Source: Pseudomonas fluorescens
GTDB lineage: Bacteria > Pseudomonadota > Gammaproteobacteria > Pseudomonadales > Pseudomonadaceae
NCBI RefSeq assembly: GCF_000967965.1
Contig: NZ_LACC01000004.1
Coordinates: 1-64,000, forward strand
DNA: 64,000 nt
Direction of reading: 5' to 3'
This document shows, piece after piece, positions 53,101-61,056 of the stretch. The notes under the pieces are model-generated. The model was not told where the DNA came from and searched no databases. It was given only the letters and a program-made list of their open reading frames with translations. Positions within the stretch are counted from its first letter, which is position 1; each line of letters starts with the position of its first letter. The translations under genes were made by a program, and so were the position numbers.

Positions 53101-53648
53101 CCGAAAAAGGCCTCGGCCTGGGGCTGGCGATTGCCGACGGGCTATGTCGCGTGCTCGGTCATACCTTGCGCGTACGCTCCTGGCCGGGACGCGGTAGCGT
53201 GTTCAGCGTCAGCGTGCCGCTGGCCCGGGCGCAGACCGCTGCGCCGGTCAAGGTCGCCGAACTCAATGGCAAATTGCTCAATGGCGCACAGGTGCTGTGT
53301 ATCGACAATGAAGACAGCATCCTGATCGGCATGAACAGCCTGCTCAGCCGCTGGGGTTGCCAGGTCTGGACCGCGCGCAATCGCGAGGAATGCGCCGCGT
53401 TGCTTGACGAAGGCATGCGCCCGCAATTGGCGCTGGTGGATTACCACCTCGATCACGGCGAGACCGGAACCGATTTGATGGCGTGGTTGCGCACGCAAAT
53501 GGGCGAGCCGGTTCCGGGGGTGGTGATCAGCGCCGATGGCCGGCCAGAGACGGTCGACCTGGTGCATGCCGCGGGGCTGGATTACCTGGCCAAACCGGTG
53601 AAACCGGCGGCGTTGCGGGCGTTGTTGAGCCGGTACATACCGTTGTAG
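50178..53648 (+). CDS. Hybrid sensor histidine kinase with SLC5-type transporter domain (CbrA-like)
   Basis: A 1156-aa protein. Residues 1-500 are a thirteen-helix sodium:solute symporter (SSS) domain, then a STAC-like linker, a PAS domain (about 640-760: NITQGISVVDQSLKLVAWNRRYLELF), a HisKA with phospho-acceptor His806 (AVSHDLMQPLNAAR), a HATPase (NFLTNAFRYG, DRGPGIP, GLGLGLAI) and a receiver with Asp1088 (LALVDYHLDHGETG) and Lys in YLAKPVKP. The transporter part may sense or carry the signal. The ATG at 50178 follows CTGGAG. No partner regulator is adjacent. Confidence 0.93.
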   Translation: MSLSTGLIAVVALAYMAIMFAIAFYGDRRSAPLPPRVRAWVYSLSLAVYCTSWTFFGAVGQAAEQLWSFLPIYLGPILLLVGAPWVLQKMVMISKQENITSIADFIAARYGKSQSLAVVVALICLVGVLPYIALQLKGIVLGVNLLIGAGADAMGTRAQDTALIVSLVLALFTIVFGTRNLDATEHHRGMVLAIAFESLVKLFAFLAVGAFVTYGLYDGFDDLFDQAMLAPRLEQYWKETINWPSMVVQTGVAMMAIICLPRQFHVTVVENIDPQDLRLAKWVFPAYLALAALFVVPIALAGQMMLPSSVLPDSFVISLPLAQAHPALALLAFIGGASAATGMVIVASVALSTMVSNDMLLPWLLRRNNAERPFEVFRQWMLSVRRVSIVVILLLAYVSYRLLGSTASLATIGQIAFAAVTQLAPAMLGALYWKQANRRGVFAGLAAGTFLWFYTLILPIAALSLGVSLSTFPGLAWLHSNPLNLPITPLTQGVVLSLAGNFTLFAWVSVLSRTRVSEHWQAGRFIGQEISARPSARSMLSVQIDDLLQLAARFVGEERARQSFIRFAYRQGKGFNPNQNADSEWIAHTERLLAGVLGASSTRAVVKAAIEGREMQLEDVVRIADEASEVLQFNRALLQGAIENITQGISVVDQSLKLVAWNRRYLELFNYPDGLISVGRPIADIIRHNAERGLCGPGEAEVHVARRLHWMRQGRAHTSERLFPNGRVIELIGNPMPGGGFVMSFTDITAFREAEQALTEANEGLERRVTERTHELSQLNVALTEAKGTAEAANQSKTRFLAAVSHDLMQPLNAARLFSAALSHQDDGLSGEAQKLVGHLDSSLRSAEDLISDLLDISRLENGKINPNRQPFALNELFDTLGTEFKVLAREQKLEFRVRASTLRVDSDIKLLRRILQNFLTNAFRYGKGPVLLGVRRHQDQLCLEVWDRGPGIPEDKLQVIFEEFKRLDSHQTRAEKGLGLGLAIADGLCRVLGHTLRVRSWPGRGSVFSVSVPLARAQTAAPVKVAELNGKLLNGAQVLCIDNEDSILIGMNSLLSRWGCQVWTARNREECAALLDEGMRPQLALVDYHLDHGETGTDLMAWLRTQMGEPVPGVVISADGRPETVDLVHAAGLDYLAKPVKPAALRALLSRYIPL

Positions 53649-53659
53649 CGCGGCAGCTA

Positions 53660-53681
53660 ACGCTTGCCCCCTCGCCACAGT
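53660..53681. repeat. Single decayed REP (GCGAGGGGGC family)
   Basis: AACGCTTGCCCCCTCGCCAC alone, without partner, between the kinase and rmuC genes. Confidence 0.6.
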
Positions 53682-53700
53682 AATCAGCAGTCGACCGGGG

Positions 53701-55179
53701 CTATTCCGGCAACTCGACCAACCCATCCACATCAGTCATCGCCCGCTCCAGCAAGTCCGCCGGCAGGCTCTTGCTCGCCCGCGCGCCCAGCAGCTTGAGT
53801 TGTTCACTGCGACTGACCAGGTTGCCGCGCCCCTCTGTCAGCTTGTTGCGTGCCGAACTGTAGGCCTTGTCCAGTTGCTGCAGGCGATTGCCGACTTCGT
53901 CCAGATCCTGAATGAACAGCACGAACTTGTCGTACAGCCACCCGGCCCGCTCGGCGATTTCCCGGGCATTCTGACTCTGGCGCTCCTGCTTCCACAGGCT
54001 GTCGATCACACGCAGGGTCGCCAGCAAGGTGGTGGGACTGACGATCACGATGTTGCGATCGAATGCCTCCTGGAACAGCGTCGGCTCAGCCTGCAACGCG
54101 GCCGAAAACGCCGCCTCGATCGGCACGAAGAGCAACACGAAATCCAGGCTGTGCAGGCCATCGAGGCGCTTGTAGTCCTTGCCGGCCAGGCCTTTGACGT
54201 GATTACGCAACGACAGCACGTGCTGCTTGATGGCGATCTGGCCGATGGCCTCGTCCTCAGCCGCGACGTATTGCTGATAGGCCGTCAGGCTGACCTTGGA
54301 ATCGACCACCACCTGCTTGTCACCCGGCAGATAAATGATCACGTCCGGCTGGAAACGCTCGCCGTCCGGTCCCTTGAGATTGACCTGGGTCTGGTACTCG
54401 CGGCCTTTCTCCAGCCCCGCATGCTCGAGCACGCGCTCAAGAATCAGCTCGCCCCAGTTGCCCTGGGTCTTCTGCCCTTTCAAGGCGCGGGTCAGGTTGG
54501 TGGCTTCGTCGCTCAGGCGCAAATTCAGCTGTTGCAGGCGCTCCAGCTCCTTGGCCAGGGAGAACCGCTCACGGGCCTCGTTCTGATAGCTTTCCTCGAC
54601 TCGTTTTTCGAAGGACTGGATACGTTCCTTGAGCGGATCGAGCAACTGCCCCAGGCGCTGTTGGCTGGTTTCGGCAAAGCGCTGCTCGCGCTCATCGAAA
54701 ATCTTCCCCGCCAGCTCGGCGAACTGCGCGCGCAACTCGTCCCGCGAACCTTGCAGGTCGTTGAGGCGCTGCTGATGACTGTCCTGTTGCTCGCGCAATT
54801 CGGCGTTGAGCGACGCGGCCTGGGCATCCAGGCGGCGCAATTCGGCTTCTTTGCCGGCGCGTTCGATATTCCATGCATGGGCCGCATCCCGGGCGTCGTC
54901 GCGCTCGATCTGCAGCAATTCGACTTCACGACGCAGCGCAGCCAGATCAGCCTGTTTGGCAGCGTTGGCCTGGGTCAGGTCAGCCGCTTCATCGCGGCTG
55001 GATTCGAGCTGGGCATTCAAGCCGTCCTGCGCCAGTTGCGCCATGGCCAGGCGTTCTTGCAGCAGCGCGACATCCGCTTGCGTGGTGCTGGCCCGACGCT
55101 GCAGCTGCCAGGCCAATACCAGCAACGGCAACGCTGCCCCTGCCAGACCCAGCAATACGCTGGTCAAGTCCATTGCCAT
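53701..55179 (-). CDS. rmuC: DNA recombination protein RmuC
   Basis: A 492-aa protein. N-terminal membrane helix (LLGLAGAALPLLVLAWQLQ), then a coiled coil to about residue 200 (many Glu/Gln/Arg/Leu heptads), then the RmuC nuclease-like domain with KGQKTQGNWGELILERVLEHAGL, FQPDVIIYLPGDKQVVVDSKVSL and LDFVLLFVPIEAAFSAAL. It limits inversions in E. coli. Four in-frame ATGs (55194, 55185, 55179, 55173) surround AGGA; 55179 has the best spacing. Confidence 0.92.
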   Translation of the reverse strand: MAMDLTSVLLGLAGAALPLLVLAWQLQRRASTTQADVALLQERLAMAQLAQDGLNAQLESSRDEAADLTQANAAKQADLAALRREVELLQIERDDARDAAHAWNIERAGKEAELRRLDAQAASLNAELREQQDSHQQRLNDLQGSRDELRAQFAELAGKIFDEREQRFAETSQQRLGQLLDPLKERIQSFEKRVEESYQNEARERFSLAKELERLQQLNLRLSDEATNLTRALKGQKTQGNWGELILERVLEHAGLEKGREYQTQVNLKGPDGERFQPDVIIYLPGDKQVVVDSKVSLTAYQQYVAAEDEAIGQIAIKQHVLSLRNHVKGLAGKDYKRLDGLHSLDFVLLFVPIEAAFSAALQAEPTLFQEAFDRNIVIVSPTTLLATLRVIDSLWKQERQSQNAREIAERAGWLYDKFVLFIQDLDEVGNRLQQLDKAYSSARNKLTEGRGNLVSRSEQLKLLGARASKSLPADLLERAMTDVDGLVELPE

Positions 55180-55240
55180 AGCCATTCCTGCCATTCGGAT
55201 AAAGCCTGAAGGTTAACCAAGAGGTCCGGTCTTGGACAGC

Positions 55241-55564
55241 TCAGTCTTCGATCAGCCCCAGTTCCTGTTGAGCGCGGTGATCTCCTGCCCGAGCGGCCTG
55301 ACGCAACAGGTCCTGACCGATCCGGCGGTCCCGGGCATTCCCGCATTCGCGGCACATCAACTGGCCAAGACGGCTTTGCGCAGCCACCACGCCTTCACGG
55401 GCCGGTTGCTTGAGCAGACGTCCGGCGATGTGTTTGACGTTACGGTTTTCGCCCAGATGCGGACTGTCCAACAGCCACTCCGCCACGCGCATGGAAAAGC
55501 GCTTGGTAGGGGCAACAGAGGGCGGTGTGGAGGAAGAGGAAACAGAGGCTGAGCGAAACTTCAT
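55241..55564 (-). CDS. Small Sel1-repeat protein
   Basis: A 107-aa protein with Ser/Pro-rich start and Sel1-like helices (GVVAAQSRLGQLMCRECGNARDRRIGQDLLRQAARAGDHRAQQELG). Upstream of rmuC on the same strand, 46 bp or more apart, perhaps co-transcribed. Role unknown. Confidence 0.75.
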   Translation of the reverse strand: MKFRSASVSSSSTPPSVAPTKRFSMRVAEWLLDSPHLGENRNVKHIAGRLLKQPAREGVVAAQSRLGQLMCRECGNARDRRIGQDLLRQAARAGDHRAQQELGLIED

Positions 55565-56572
55565 AAAGCACTGTGGGGCAGATCAGAAGGCGCGCAACTT
55601 TACTCTCTTTTTCTTACAGGTAAAGCTGAAAATATCCCGGCACGCCCGTCCTAGAGCAAGCGCTCGGGACAATCCACAGAAGCTGTGGATAACTCAGTGG
55701 ACAACCGCCTTCGAACCCGCTCAAAGCCCTGTGGAATGGGGCTCGCAGTCAAACTGACGATTTTTTCACCAGTAAAAAAAAGCGATGTTTTTCATTGACT
55801 TAAATTTTGGTTACAGGCAGCCATTACGCTTGAACGTGAGATGACAGCAGGGTGACAGACCGCGCAACTAATGTGCACAAGTGCCTTTGCGATGGTTATA
55901 TCAACGCCCTTTTTCGGCGCATATTTTTGTCGTGCCTGGGGATAAGCCTTGGCAAACCCGGTGCCTGGACGGCTGCGTTGCTACAAACTTCGATGACCAG
56001 TGGTCGGTTTGTGTCCCGAAACAGGGCGTATCAATCCAGGGCCGCGTAGCTTTGTACGCACCTCTACGAAGGAAAAACAGCCCGATCAGGCACCTGCCGG
56101 GAAATTCTTTTCGCTAACACACTTCCATTGGCCAGTTCAATCCGTTAGTATCCGCGGCGTTAGTACCAAGCTGAAAGTCAATTCTGGTCGAACAAATCCC
56201 CCCGGTCAGCCTTCCCAACGGAAGCCTCCACCGAACAAGCGGGATCGACCACCTCGATGGTTTCCAGGTAAATCTTGCGCCAACACAACCTTTGAATCGA
56301 AAGCAAAGGGTGTTGCTCCGCCTGTCTACTCTGCTCGAACCAACCTGCAAATTGATCAGGATCTTCACCCCGGGCCCAGAACCTTTGCCCTTGATGTGTT
56401 GCCTGCCCTCCTAAGTACCTACCTGCCAGCCCAAGCGCGCCAACTTATCAGCGCTTCAAACTGGCTGCTTTGTTCCAGTCGGGTTCTTCGTTCGATCAAT
56501 GGTGATCGACGTTACTGGAACGTTTTAACGTTGCACGGTTCTTATCCGTGTCATTTGTAGGAACACCCAATA
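55565..56572. other. ORF-poor kilobase upstream of the small gene at 56573
   Basis: About 1 kb without a convincing gene. It contains a DnaA-box-like TGTGGATAA at 55684-55692, a T/A-rich stretch at 55750-55815, and from about 56110 a plus-strand frame of 186 codons ending at 56560 that has odd Pro/Ser/Arg-rich composition and no ribosome site. This may be a long leader, a non-coding RNA or eroded sequence. Confidence 0.5.
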
Positions 56573-56797
56573 ATGTCTACTCAAATCCACACTCAGGATG
56601 CCATTCGCACCCTAACCAACGCTTTTGCACCAATGAACTGTCTGATCATGGCCGCTCGCAAAGGCTGCTTCAGCTTCACCCTGGTCAACGAACACGGTAT
56701 CGCTCGTCACAGCGAACGCCTGTACCCCGATCAATACTCCAGCGCCGAGCCGCTGCAGGCCGTGATCGAGCGTACCCGTCAGGCACTGGTTGCCTGA
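56573..56797 (+). CDS. Small conserved-looking protein, 74 aa, unknown function
   Basis: A 74-aa soluble protein opening MSTQIHTQDAIRTLTNAFAP, with a short beta-rich centre (CFSFTLVNEHGIARHSERLYP) and a C-terminal helix (PLQAVIERTRQALVA). TAGGA lies 10 bp before the ATG. It ends with its own terminator. I cannot assign a family; the strong terminator and clean start argue it is expressed. Confidence 0.75.
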   Translation: MSTQIHTQDAIRTLTNAFAPMNCLIMAARKGCFSFTLVNEHGIARHSERLYPDQYSSAEPLQAVIERTRQALVA

Positions 56798-56823
56798 AAC
56801 GCCAGAAAGGCTGAAAAACCCAA

Positions 56824-56853
56824 AAGCCCTGCCCGAAAAGCGGGGCTTTTTAT
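56824..56853 (+). terminator. Terminator of the 74-aa gene
   Basis: AGCCCTGC, loop CCGAAAA, GCGGGGCT then five T: 8-bp stem with one wobble pair. Confidence 0.85.
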
Positions 56854-57073
56854 TGCCCGATATTTCCTTCCCCTCGAATCACGACTAAGCACGATCCGAT
56901 ATAACGGTTATAACTGGTCGCTGGAAATATTTTAAAAACAGGCCTTTACAGCGCGAATATGACACTACACTTCAACTCAAGCGGCTTGACCCGCTTGCGG
57001 CGAGCCTGAGTCGATTCACTGCTGCCAAGCCCCCTTTCAGGTATCGCCGTCCATTTCAGGTTTCGAGGGTTTT

Positions 57074-57556
57074 ATGGGTATCGCTGCCAGCGAACTGTGC
57101 CGTTATGTGATTCGTCCGACCTTGATCTACCTCGGACGTCATAGCGCTACTGCCGAATCCCTGCTGCTGGGCATTGCCGCCAGCCAGTCCGCCCTTGGTT
57201 CCGCCCTGCATGACCGCCGTGGGCACGGCTTGTACCGCATTGCCGAGCCCCGCCACCAGGCCCTTTGGGACCACTACCTGGCCCTTGATCCGGACCGTGC
57301 AAGCCTGGTCCGCGGCCTGGCCAGCCAGCATGCGTTTCTCAGTGGCCCGCACCTCGAATTGACCGTCAACCTGCGTTACGCCACCGCCATCGCCTGGCTG
57401 CTGGTGGAAGAACAGAATACCCCCCTCCCCGCCCCTGATGATTTGCTGGGTATGGCCAGGATCTGGCGCCAGACATTTCAGCCCCAGGGACGTCTGCGTG
57501 ATTTCACTTGCGCCTGGCAGACCTGTGTTTCACCGCTGAATCAGGTAGCCTGCTGA
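57074..57556 (+). CDS. Stand-alone homologue of phage particle/lysozyme-like proteins
   Basis: A 160-aa protein. The pattern VIRPTLIYLGRHSATAESLLLGIAASQSALG, then HGLYRIAEPRHQALWDHYLAL and LTVNLRYATAIAWLL, and the closing WRQTFQPQGRL is that of a phage family typically reading LLLGTAAQESxLG...GIYQMEP in Pseudomonas prophages (from memory). In the phage form AAQES carries a Glu; here it is AASQS. No other phage gene is nearby, so this seems to be a domesticated remnant with a changed key residue. Confidence 0.55.
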   Translation: MGIAASELCRYVIRPTLIYLGRHSATAESLLLGIAASQSALGSALHDRRGHGLYRIAEPRHQALWDHYLALDPDRASLVRGLASQHAFLSGPHLELTVNLRYATAIAWLLVEEQNTPLPAPDDLLGMARIWRQTFQPQGRLRDFTCAWQTCVSPLNQVAC

Positions 57557-57648
57557 CACCTCTGGATCCAAAGATCGCGCAACACGCCGCGAATCTGGTC
57601 GGATTGTCCTACAAAACCGCTCTAAATCAAGGCATACAGCCTATGGCG

Positions 57649-57681
57649 CCGGGACGAAAATGTTGGTAATTTTCGCCCCGG
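57649..57681 (+). promoter_or_regulatory. Hairpin in the fadL leader
   Basis: CCGGGACGAAAAT and ATTTTCGCCCCGG pair with one mismatch around a 7-base loop. It ends 8 bases before the ribosome site AGGAG (57690-57694), so it might influence translation or messenger stability. Confidence 0.45.
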
Positions 57682-57702
57682 TGATCACCAGGAGTTCTAA
57701 TA

Positions 57703-58980
57703 ATGAAAAAAGTAATGCTCAAAACCACCCTTAGTCTCGCCGTTGCCATGGCATCCACCCAGATTTTCGCAAGTGGCTTTGCCATCAACGAACAAAGCAT
57801 CAGCGGGATGGGTACAGGTTTTGCCGGGCGATCTTCCGCTGCCGATGACGCAAGTACAATTTTTGGCAACCCTGCCGGCATGTCCCGCATCAAGCGTGAA
57901 CAAGTCACCGGCGGTGTTGCGATGCTTGATGCACACACTGACATCAGCCACGCAAGCTCCAGCCCGAACAGCGGCACCAACGACGGCGACATGGTTCCGT
58001 TCATCGCCGTCCCTATGGGCTACTACGTCAAGCCAATCGACGACAAGTGGACCTTCGGTGTGGGCGTGTACGCACCGTTCGGCCTGGTAACCGACTACGA
58101 AAACAACTTTGCCGGTCGTTACTTCGGTAGCAAGAGCGAAGTTAAAGTCGTCACCCTGCAACCGACCGTCAGCTACGCCTTCAACGACAAGGTCTCGGTC
58201 GGTTTCGGCCCAACCATCAACCACATCAACGGCACCCTGGAATCGAACCTGTCGATCCTCGCTGGTCCGCCGGATGGCAAGGTCAAGATCAAAGGCGACG
58301 ACACCGCGCTGGGCTACAACATCGGTGTGCTGGTTCAAGCCACCGACAGTACTCGCGTTGGCCTGACCTACCACTCGAAAGTAAAGTACGAGCTCGAGGG
58401 TGACACCAAGGTCAACTACAACTTGCTGGGCCTGATCGGCCAGAACCCGAACCAGAAGTACGACGCTTCGCTGGACGTGACAACGCCTGAATCGGTGGAC
58501 TTCTCGGTCACTCACCAGCTCGACGACAAGTGGACTCTTTACGCAGGCAGCACCTGGACCCGCTGGAGCCGCCTGAAAGAAATCACCGTTGAAAACAAAG
58601 GTGTTCCGGCTGTTCTGAACGGCCAGTTCGGCACCATCACCGAAGAACAGAACTGGCACGACACCTGGGCTCACGCCATCGGTGCGTCCTACCAGTTGAA
58701 CAAGCAATGGGTACTGCGTACCGGTCTGTCCGTTGACCAGGCACCGACCAACAACGTCAACCGCTCCCCACGCATCCCGACTGGCGATCGCAAGATTTTC
58801 AGCGTGGGCGCCGGCTGGAGCCCGACCGACGATCTGACCATCGACCTGGCGTATTCGTACCTGCGTGAAGAGTCGGTCAATATCCACAACCGCAACGATG
58901 CCCCTCGTAACCAGACCTACGACGCCAAGTATGAAAACTCGGCAAACGGTTTCGGTCTCGGCGCGACCTACCGCTTCTGA
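57703..58980 (+). CDS. FadL/OmpP1-family outer-membrane long-chain fatty acid channel
   Basis: A 425-aa outer-membrane barrel with signal peptide (ending QIFA-SG). The N-terminal hatch GFAINEQSISGMGTGFAGRSSAADDASTIFGNPAGMSRI is the hallmark; the protein ends in a barrel strand with terminal Phe (GLGATYRF). It lets fatty acids or other hydrophobic compounds across the outer membrane. AGGAG precedes the ATG at 57703. Confidence 0.93.
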   Translation: MKKVMLKTTLSLAVAMASTQIFASGFAINEQSISGMGTGFAGRSSAADDASTIFGNPAGMSRIKREQVTGGVAMLDAHTDISHASSSPNSGTNDGDMVPFIAVPMGYYVKPIDDKWTFGVGVYAPFGLVTDYENNFAGRYFGSKSEVKVVTLQPTVSYAFNDKVSVGFGPTINHINGTLESNLSILAGPPDGKVKIKGDDTALGYNIGVLVQATDSTRVGLTYHSKVKYELEGDTKVNYNLLGLIGQNPNQKYDASLDVTTPESVDFSVTHQLDDKWTLYAGSTWTRWSRLKEITVENKGVPAVLNGQFGTITEEQNWHDTWAHAIGASYQLNKQWVLRTGLSVDQAPTNNVNRSPRIPTGDRKIFSVGAGWSPTDDLTIDLAYSYLREESVNIHNRNDAPRNQTYDAKYENSANGFGLGATYRF

Positions 58981-59019
58981 TGATTCATGGCGAGCCTGAA
59001 CCACTCGCCCGCTGAATCA

Positions 59020-59058
59020 AAAAAGCCCCGTTCTCTGGTACAGAGGCGGGGCTTTTTA
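59020..59058. terminator. Bidirectional terminator between fadL and the peroxidase gene
   Basis: AAAAAGCCCCG, loop, CGGGGCTTTTT: both strands have a GC stem with a T run, suiting the convergent genes. Confidence 0.9.
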
Positions 59059-59069
59059 GTGGGTGCGGA

Positions 59070-59621
59070 TCAAGGTTTTGAAGCCAGGGCTTGCTCCACA
59101 GCAGCAATGAACTCGGGATCATCGGGCTTGGTCAGGCTGGAAAAATTGGCGATCACCTTACCCTTGCGATCAACCACGTATTTGTAGAAATTCCATTTTG
59201 GCGCACTGCTCTGTTCGGCCAGCACCTTGAACAGATGGGTTGCGTCGGCGCCACGTACCGACTGCGGCTCGGTCATAGTGAAAGTCACGCCATAGTTGAC
59301 GTAACAAACCTTGGCGGTTTCGGCGCCATCCTTTGACTCCTGCTTGAAGTCATTGGACGGAACACCCAGCACTTCCAGCCCCTGCCCTTTGTAACGCTGG
59401 TTCAGCGCCTCAAGGCTTTTGAACTGCGGGGCGAACCCGCAGAAGCTCGCAGTATTGACCACCACCAGCGGCTTACCTTCAAACCGTTGGCACAGGTCAA
59501 TGGATTCCTTGGCGCGCAGCTTTTGAAGTGATCCTTGCAAAAGCTCCGGGCACTCGGCCGCGTAGGCCAGCCCGGTAAACGTCACCAGCAACGCGGGGAC
59601 TGCAATCCAGCGCATCAGCAT
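59070..59621 (-). CDS. Periplasmic glutathione-peroxidase-family protein
   Basis: A 183-aa thiol peroxidase with a signal peptide ([17 protein letters not shown]). The peroxidatic Cys is in [12 protein letters not shown]; Trp and Asn of the tetrad are in KWNFYKYV. The usual PCNQF segment reads PSNDF, so the tetrad Gln is Asp and a common resolving Cys is Ser. Export means glutathione is an unlikely sole donor. The ATG at 59621 has AGGA 9 bp upstream; the longer frame lacks one. Confidence 0.88.
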   Translation of the reverse strand: MLMRWIAVPALLVTFTGLAYAAECPELLQGSLQKLRAKESIDLCQRFEGKPLVVVNTASFCGFAPQFKSLEALNQRYKGQGLEVLGVPSNDFKQESKDGAETAKVCYVNYGVTFTMTEPQSVRGADATHLFKVLAEQSSAPKWNFYKYVVDRKGKVIANFSSLTKPDDPEFIAAVEQALASKP

Positions 59622-59676
59622 GTCGGTGCATCCTTGATAATTCGTCAAAAGCGACGTTACTCGCCCTCGCCGCTCG

Positions 59677-59799
59677 CTAGCAAGCACCCATGCCCAACTG
59701 CATCAGCGCTAGCCCGCCCTGATGCCAGCCCCACCACGACAACGCCAGCAATAAGGCGCAGACGGCGGCTACAGCGATCCGCGGCCAAAGACTGTTCAT
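59677..59799 (-). CDS. 40-aa membrane microprotein translationally coupled to the MFS gene
   Basis: Reads [20 protein letters not shown] then [20 protein letters not shown]. One hydrophobic helix (about residues 8-24) followed by a Trp-rich segment and terminal Cys. Its ATG overlaps the MFS stop as ATGA (59799-59796), so it should be made by the ribosomes that finish the transporter. I recall similar small genes next to MFS genes in pseudomonads but cannot confirm. A membrane partner of the transporter is a reasonable hypothesis. Confidence 0.6.
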   Translation of the reverse strand: MNSLWPRIAVAAVCALLLALSWWGWHQGGLALMQLGMGAC

Positions 59800-61004
59800 A
59801 TCGCACTCATTTGTGATTGCAGACGCTCTACCGGTCGCTCACGTACCGGCCAGTTGAGGGCAGCGGCCAACAGACTCAAGAGAATTGCCACCTGCCAGAT
59901 CAAGTCATAACTCCCGGTTCGGTCATACACCACGCCACCCAGCCAGCCGCCCAGGAACGAGCCGAGTTGGTGAAACAGGAAAACAATCCCACCGAGCATG
60001 GACAGGTTTCGCACGCCAAACAAGGTCGCCACCGTGCCGTTGGTCAACGGCACCGTCGACAGCCACAGGAAGCCCATGGCCATGCCGAACAGGTAAGCCG
60101 TGGTGGTCGTCACCGGCGCCCACAGGAACAACGCAATGACAACCGCCCGCAGCAAGTACAGACCGGTGAGCAAACGCGGCTTGGACATGCGCCCGCCGAG
60201 CCATCCGGCCGTATAGGTGCCGAAGATGTTGAACAGGCCGATCAGCGCCAGCACCGTGGTGCCGACCGTCGCCGGAAGGTGTTGATCCACCAGATAGGCC
60301 GGCAGGTGCACACCGATGAACACCACCTGGAATCCGCACACAAAAAAGCCGAACGCCAGCAGCCAGAATCCGGAATGGGAGCAGGCTTCGCGCAGAGCTT
60401 CGCCAAGGGTCTGTTCGTGGCCCAGGACGGGCAGCGGCTTGTCCTTGAGCATGCTCACCAGCGGCACGATCAATGCCACCAGCAAGCCCAGCGCCAGCAA
60501 CGCCGCGGACCAGCCAAGCCATCCGATCAAACCGAGTGTGCCGGGCAACATCGCAAACTGGCCGAACGAACCGGCCGCACTGGCGATCCCCATGCCCATG
60601 CTGCGTTTTTCCGGCGGCACCGCGCGGCCGACCACCCCCAGGATCACCGAGAACGACGTACCGGACAGTCCGATGCCGATCAGCAGGCCCGCGCTCAGGG
60701 ACAGGGTCATTGCTGAGTCGGAGAGCCCCATGCAAATCAGCCCGGCCGCGTACAGGACGCCACCGATCAGCACCACTTTTGCCGCACCGAAGCGGTCGGC
60801 CAGGGCACCGGTGAACGGCTGTGCGAGCCCCCAGATCAGGTTCTGCAGGGCGATAGCGAAGGCAAAGACTTCACGCCCCCAACCGAACTCGGCGCTCATC
60901 GGCGCCAGAAACAGCCCGAAGCCATGTCGAACGCCCAGCGACAACGCAAGGATCAGCGCACTCCCCAACAGAACCCAGCCGCATGTACGCCACATCGATG
61001 TCAT
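59796..61004 (-). CDS. MFS transporter, monocarboxylate/oxalate-formate-like
   Basis: A 402-aa twelve-helix transporter. It opens LILALSLGVRHGFGLFLAPMSAEFGWGREVFAFAIALQNLIWGLAQPFTGALADRFG, typical of the MCT/OFA-like group, and has the loop FNIFGTYTAGWLGGRMSKPRL in the second half. Two palindromes linked to the MarR gene lie just upstream of its start (61019-61036). Overlaps the 40-aa gene by 4 bp. Confidence 0.9.
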   Translation of the reverse strand: MTSMWRTCGWVLLGSALILALSLGVRHGFGLFLAPMSAEFGWGREVFAFAIALQNLIWGLAQPFTGALADRFGAAKVVLIGGVLYAAGLICMGLSDSAMTLSLSAGLLIGIGLSGTSFSVILGVVGRAVPPEKRSMGMGIASAAGSFGQFAMLPGTLGLIGWLGWSAALLALGLLVALIVPLVSMLKDKPLPVLGHEQTLGEALREACSHSGFWLLAFGFFVCGFQVVFIGVHLPAYLVDQHLPATVGTTVLALIGLFNIFGTYTAGWLGGRMSKPRLLTGLYLLRAVVIALFLWAPVTTTTAYLFGMAMGFLWLSTVPLTNGTVATLFGVRNLSMLGGIVFLFHQLGSFLGGWLGGVVYDRTGSYDLIWQVAILLSLLAAALNWPVRERPVERLQSQMSAI

Positions 61005-61018
61005 TGTTGTTCTCCGGT

Positions 61019-61036
61019 AGCGGGTATATACCCGCT
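61019..61036. promoter_or_regulatory. 18-bp perfect palindrome before the MFS gene
   Basis: AGCGGGTATATACCCGCT, 15 to 32 bp upstream of the MFS ATG. A one-mismatch copy lies before the MarR start at 61465-61480. Confidence 0.75.
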
Positions 61037-61056
61037 TATGATCGGAAAAACCGGCA

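Noticed and set aside
56000..56560. 186-codon plus-strand frame in the ORF-poor region
   Set aside because: No ribosome site, unusual Pro/Ser/Arg-rich composition, and no recognisable domain; treated as non-coding until transcript data say otherwise.
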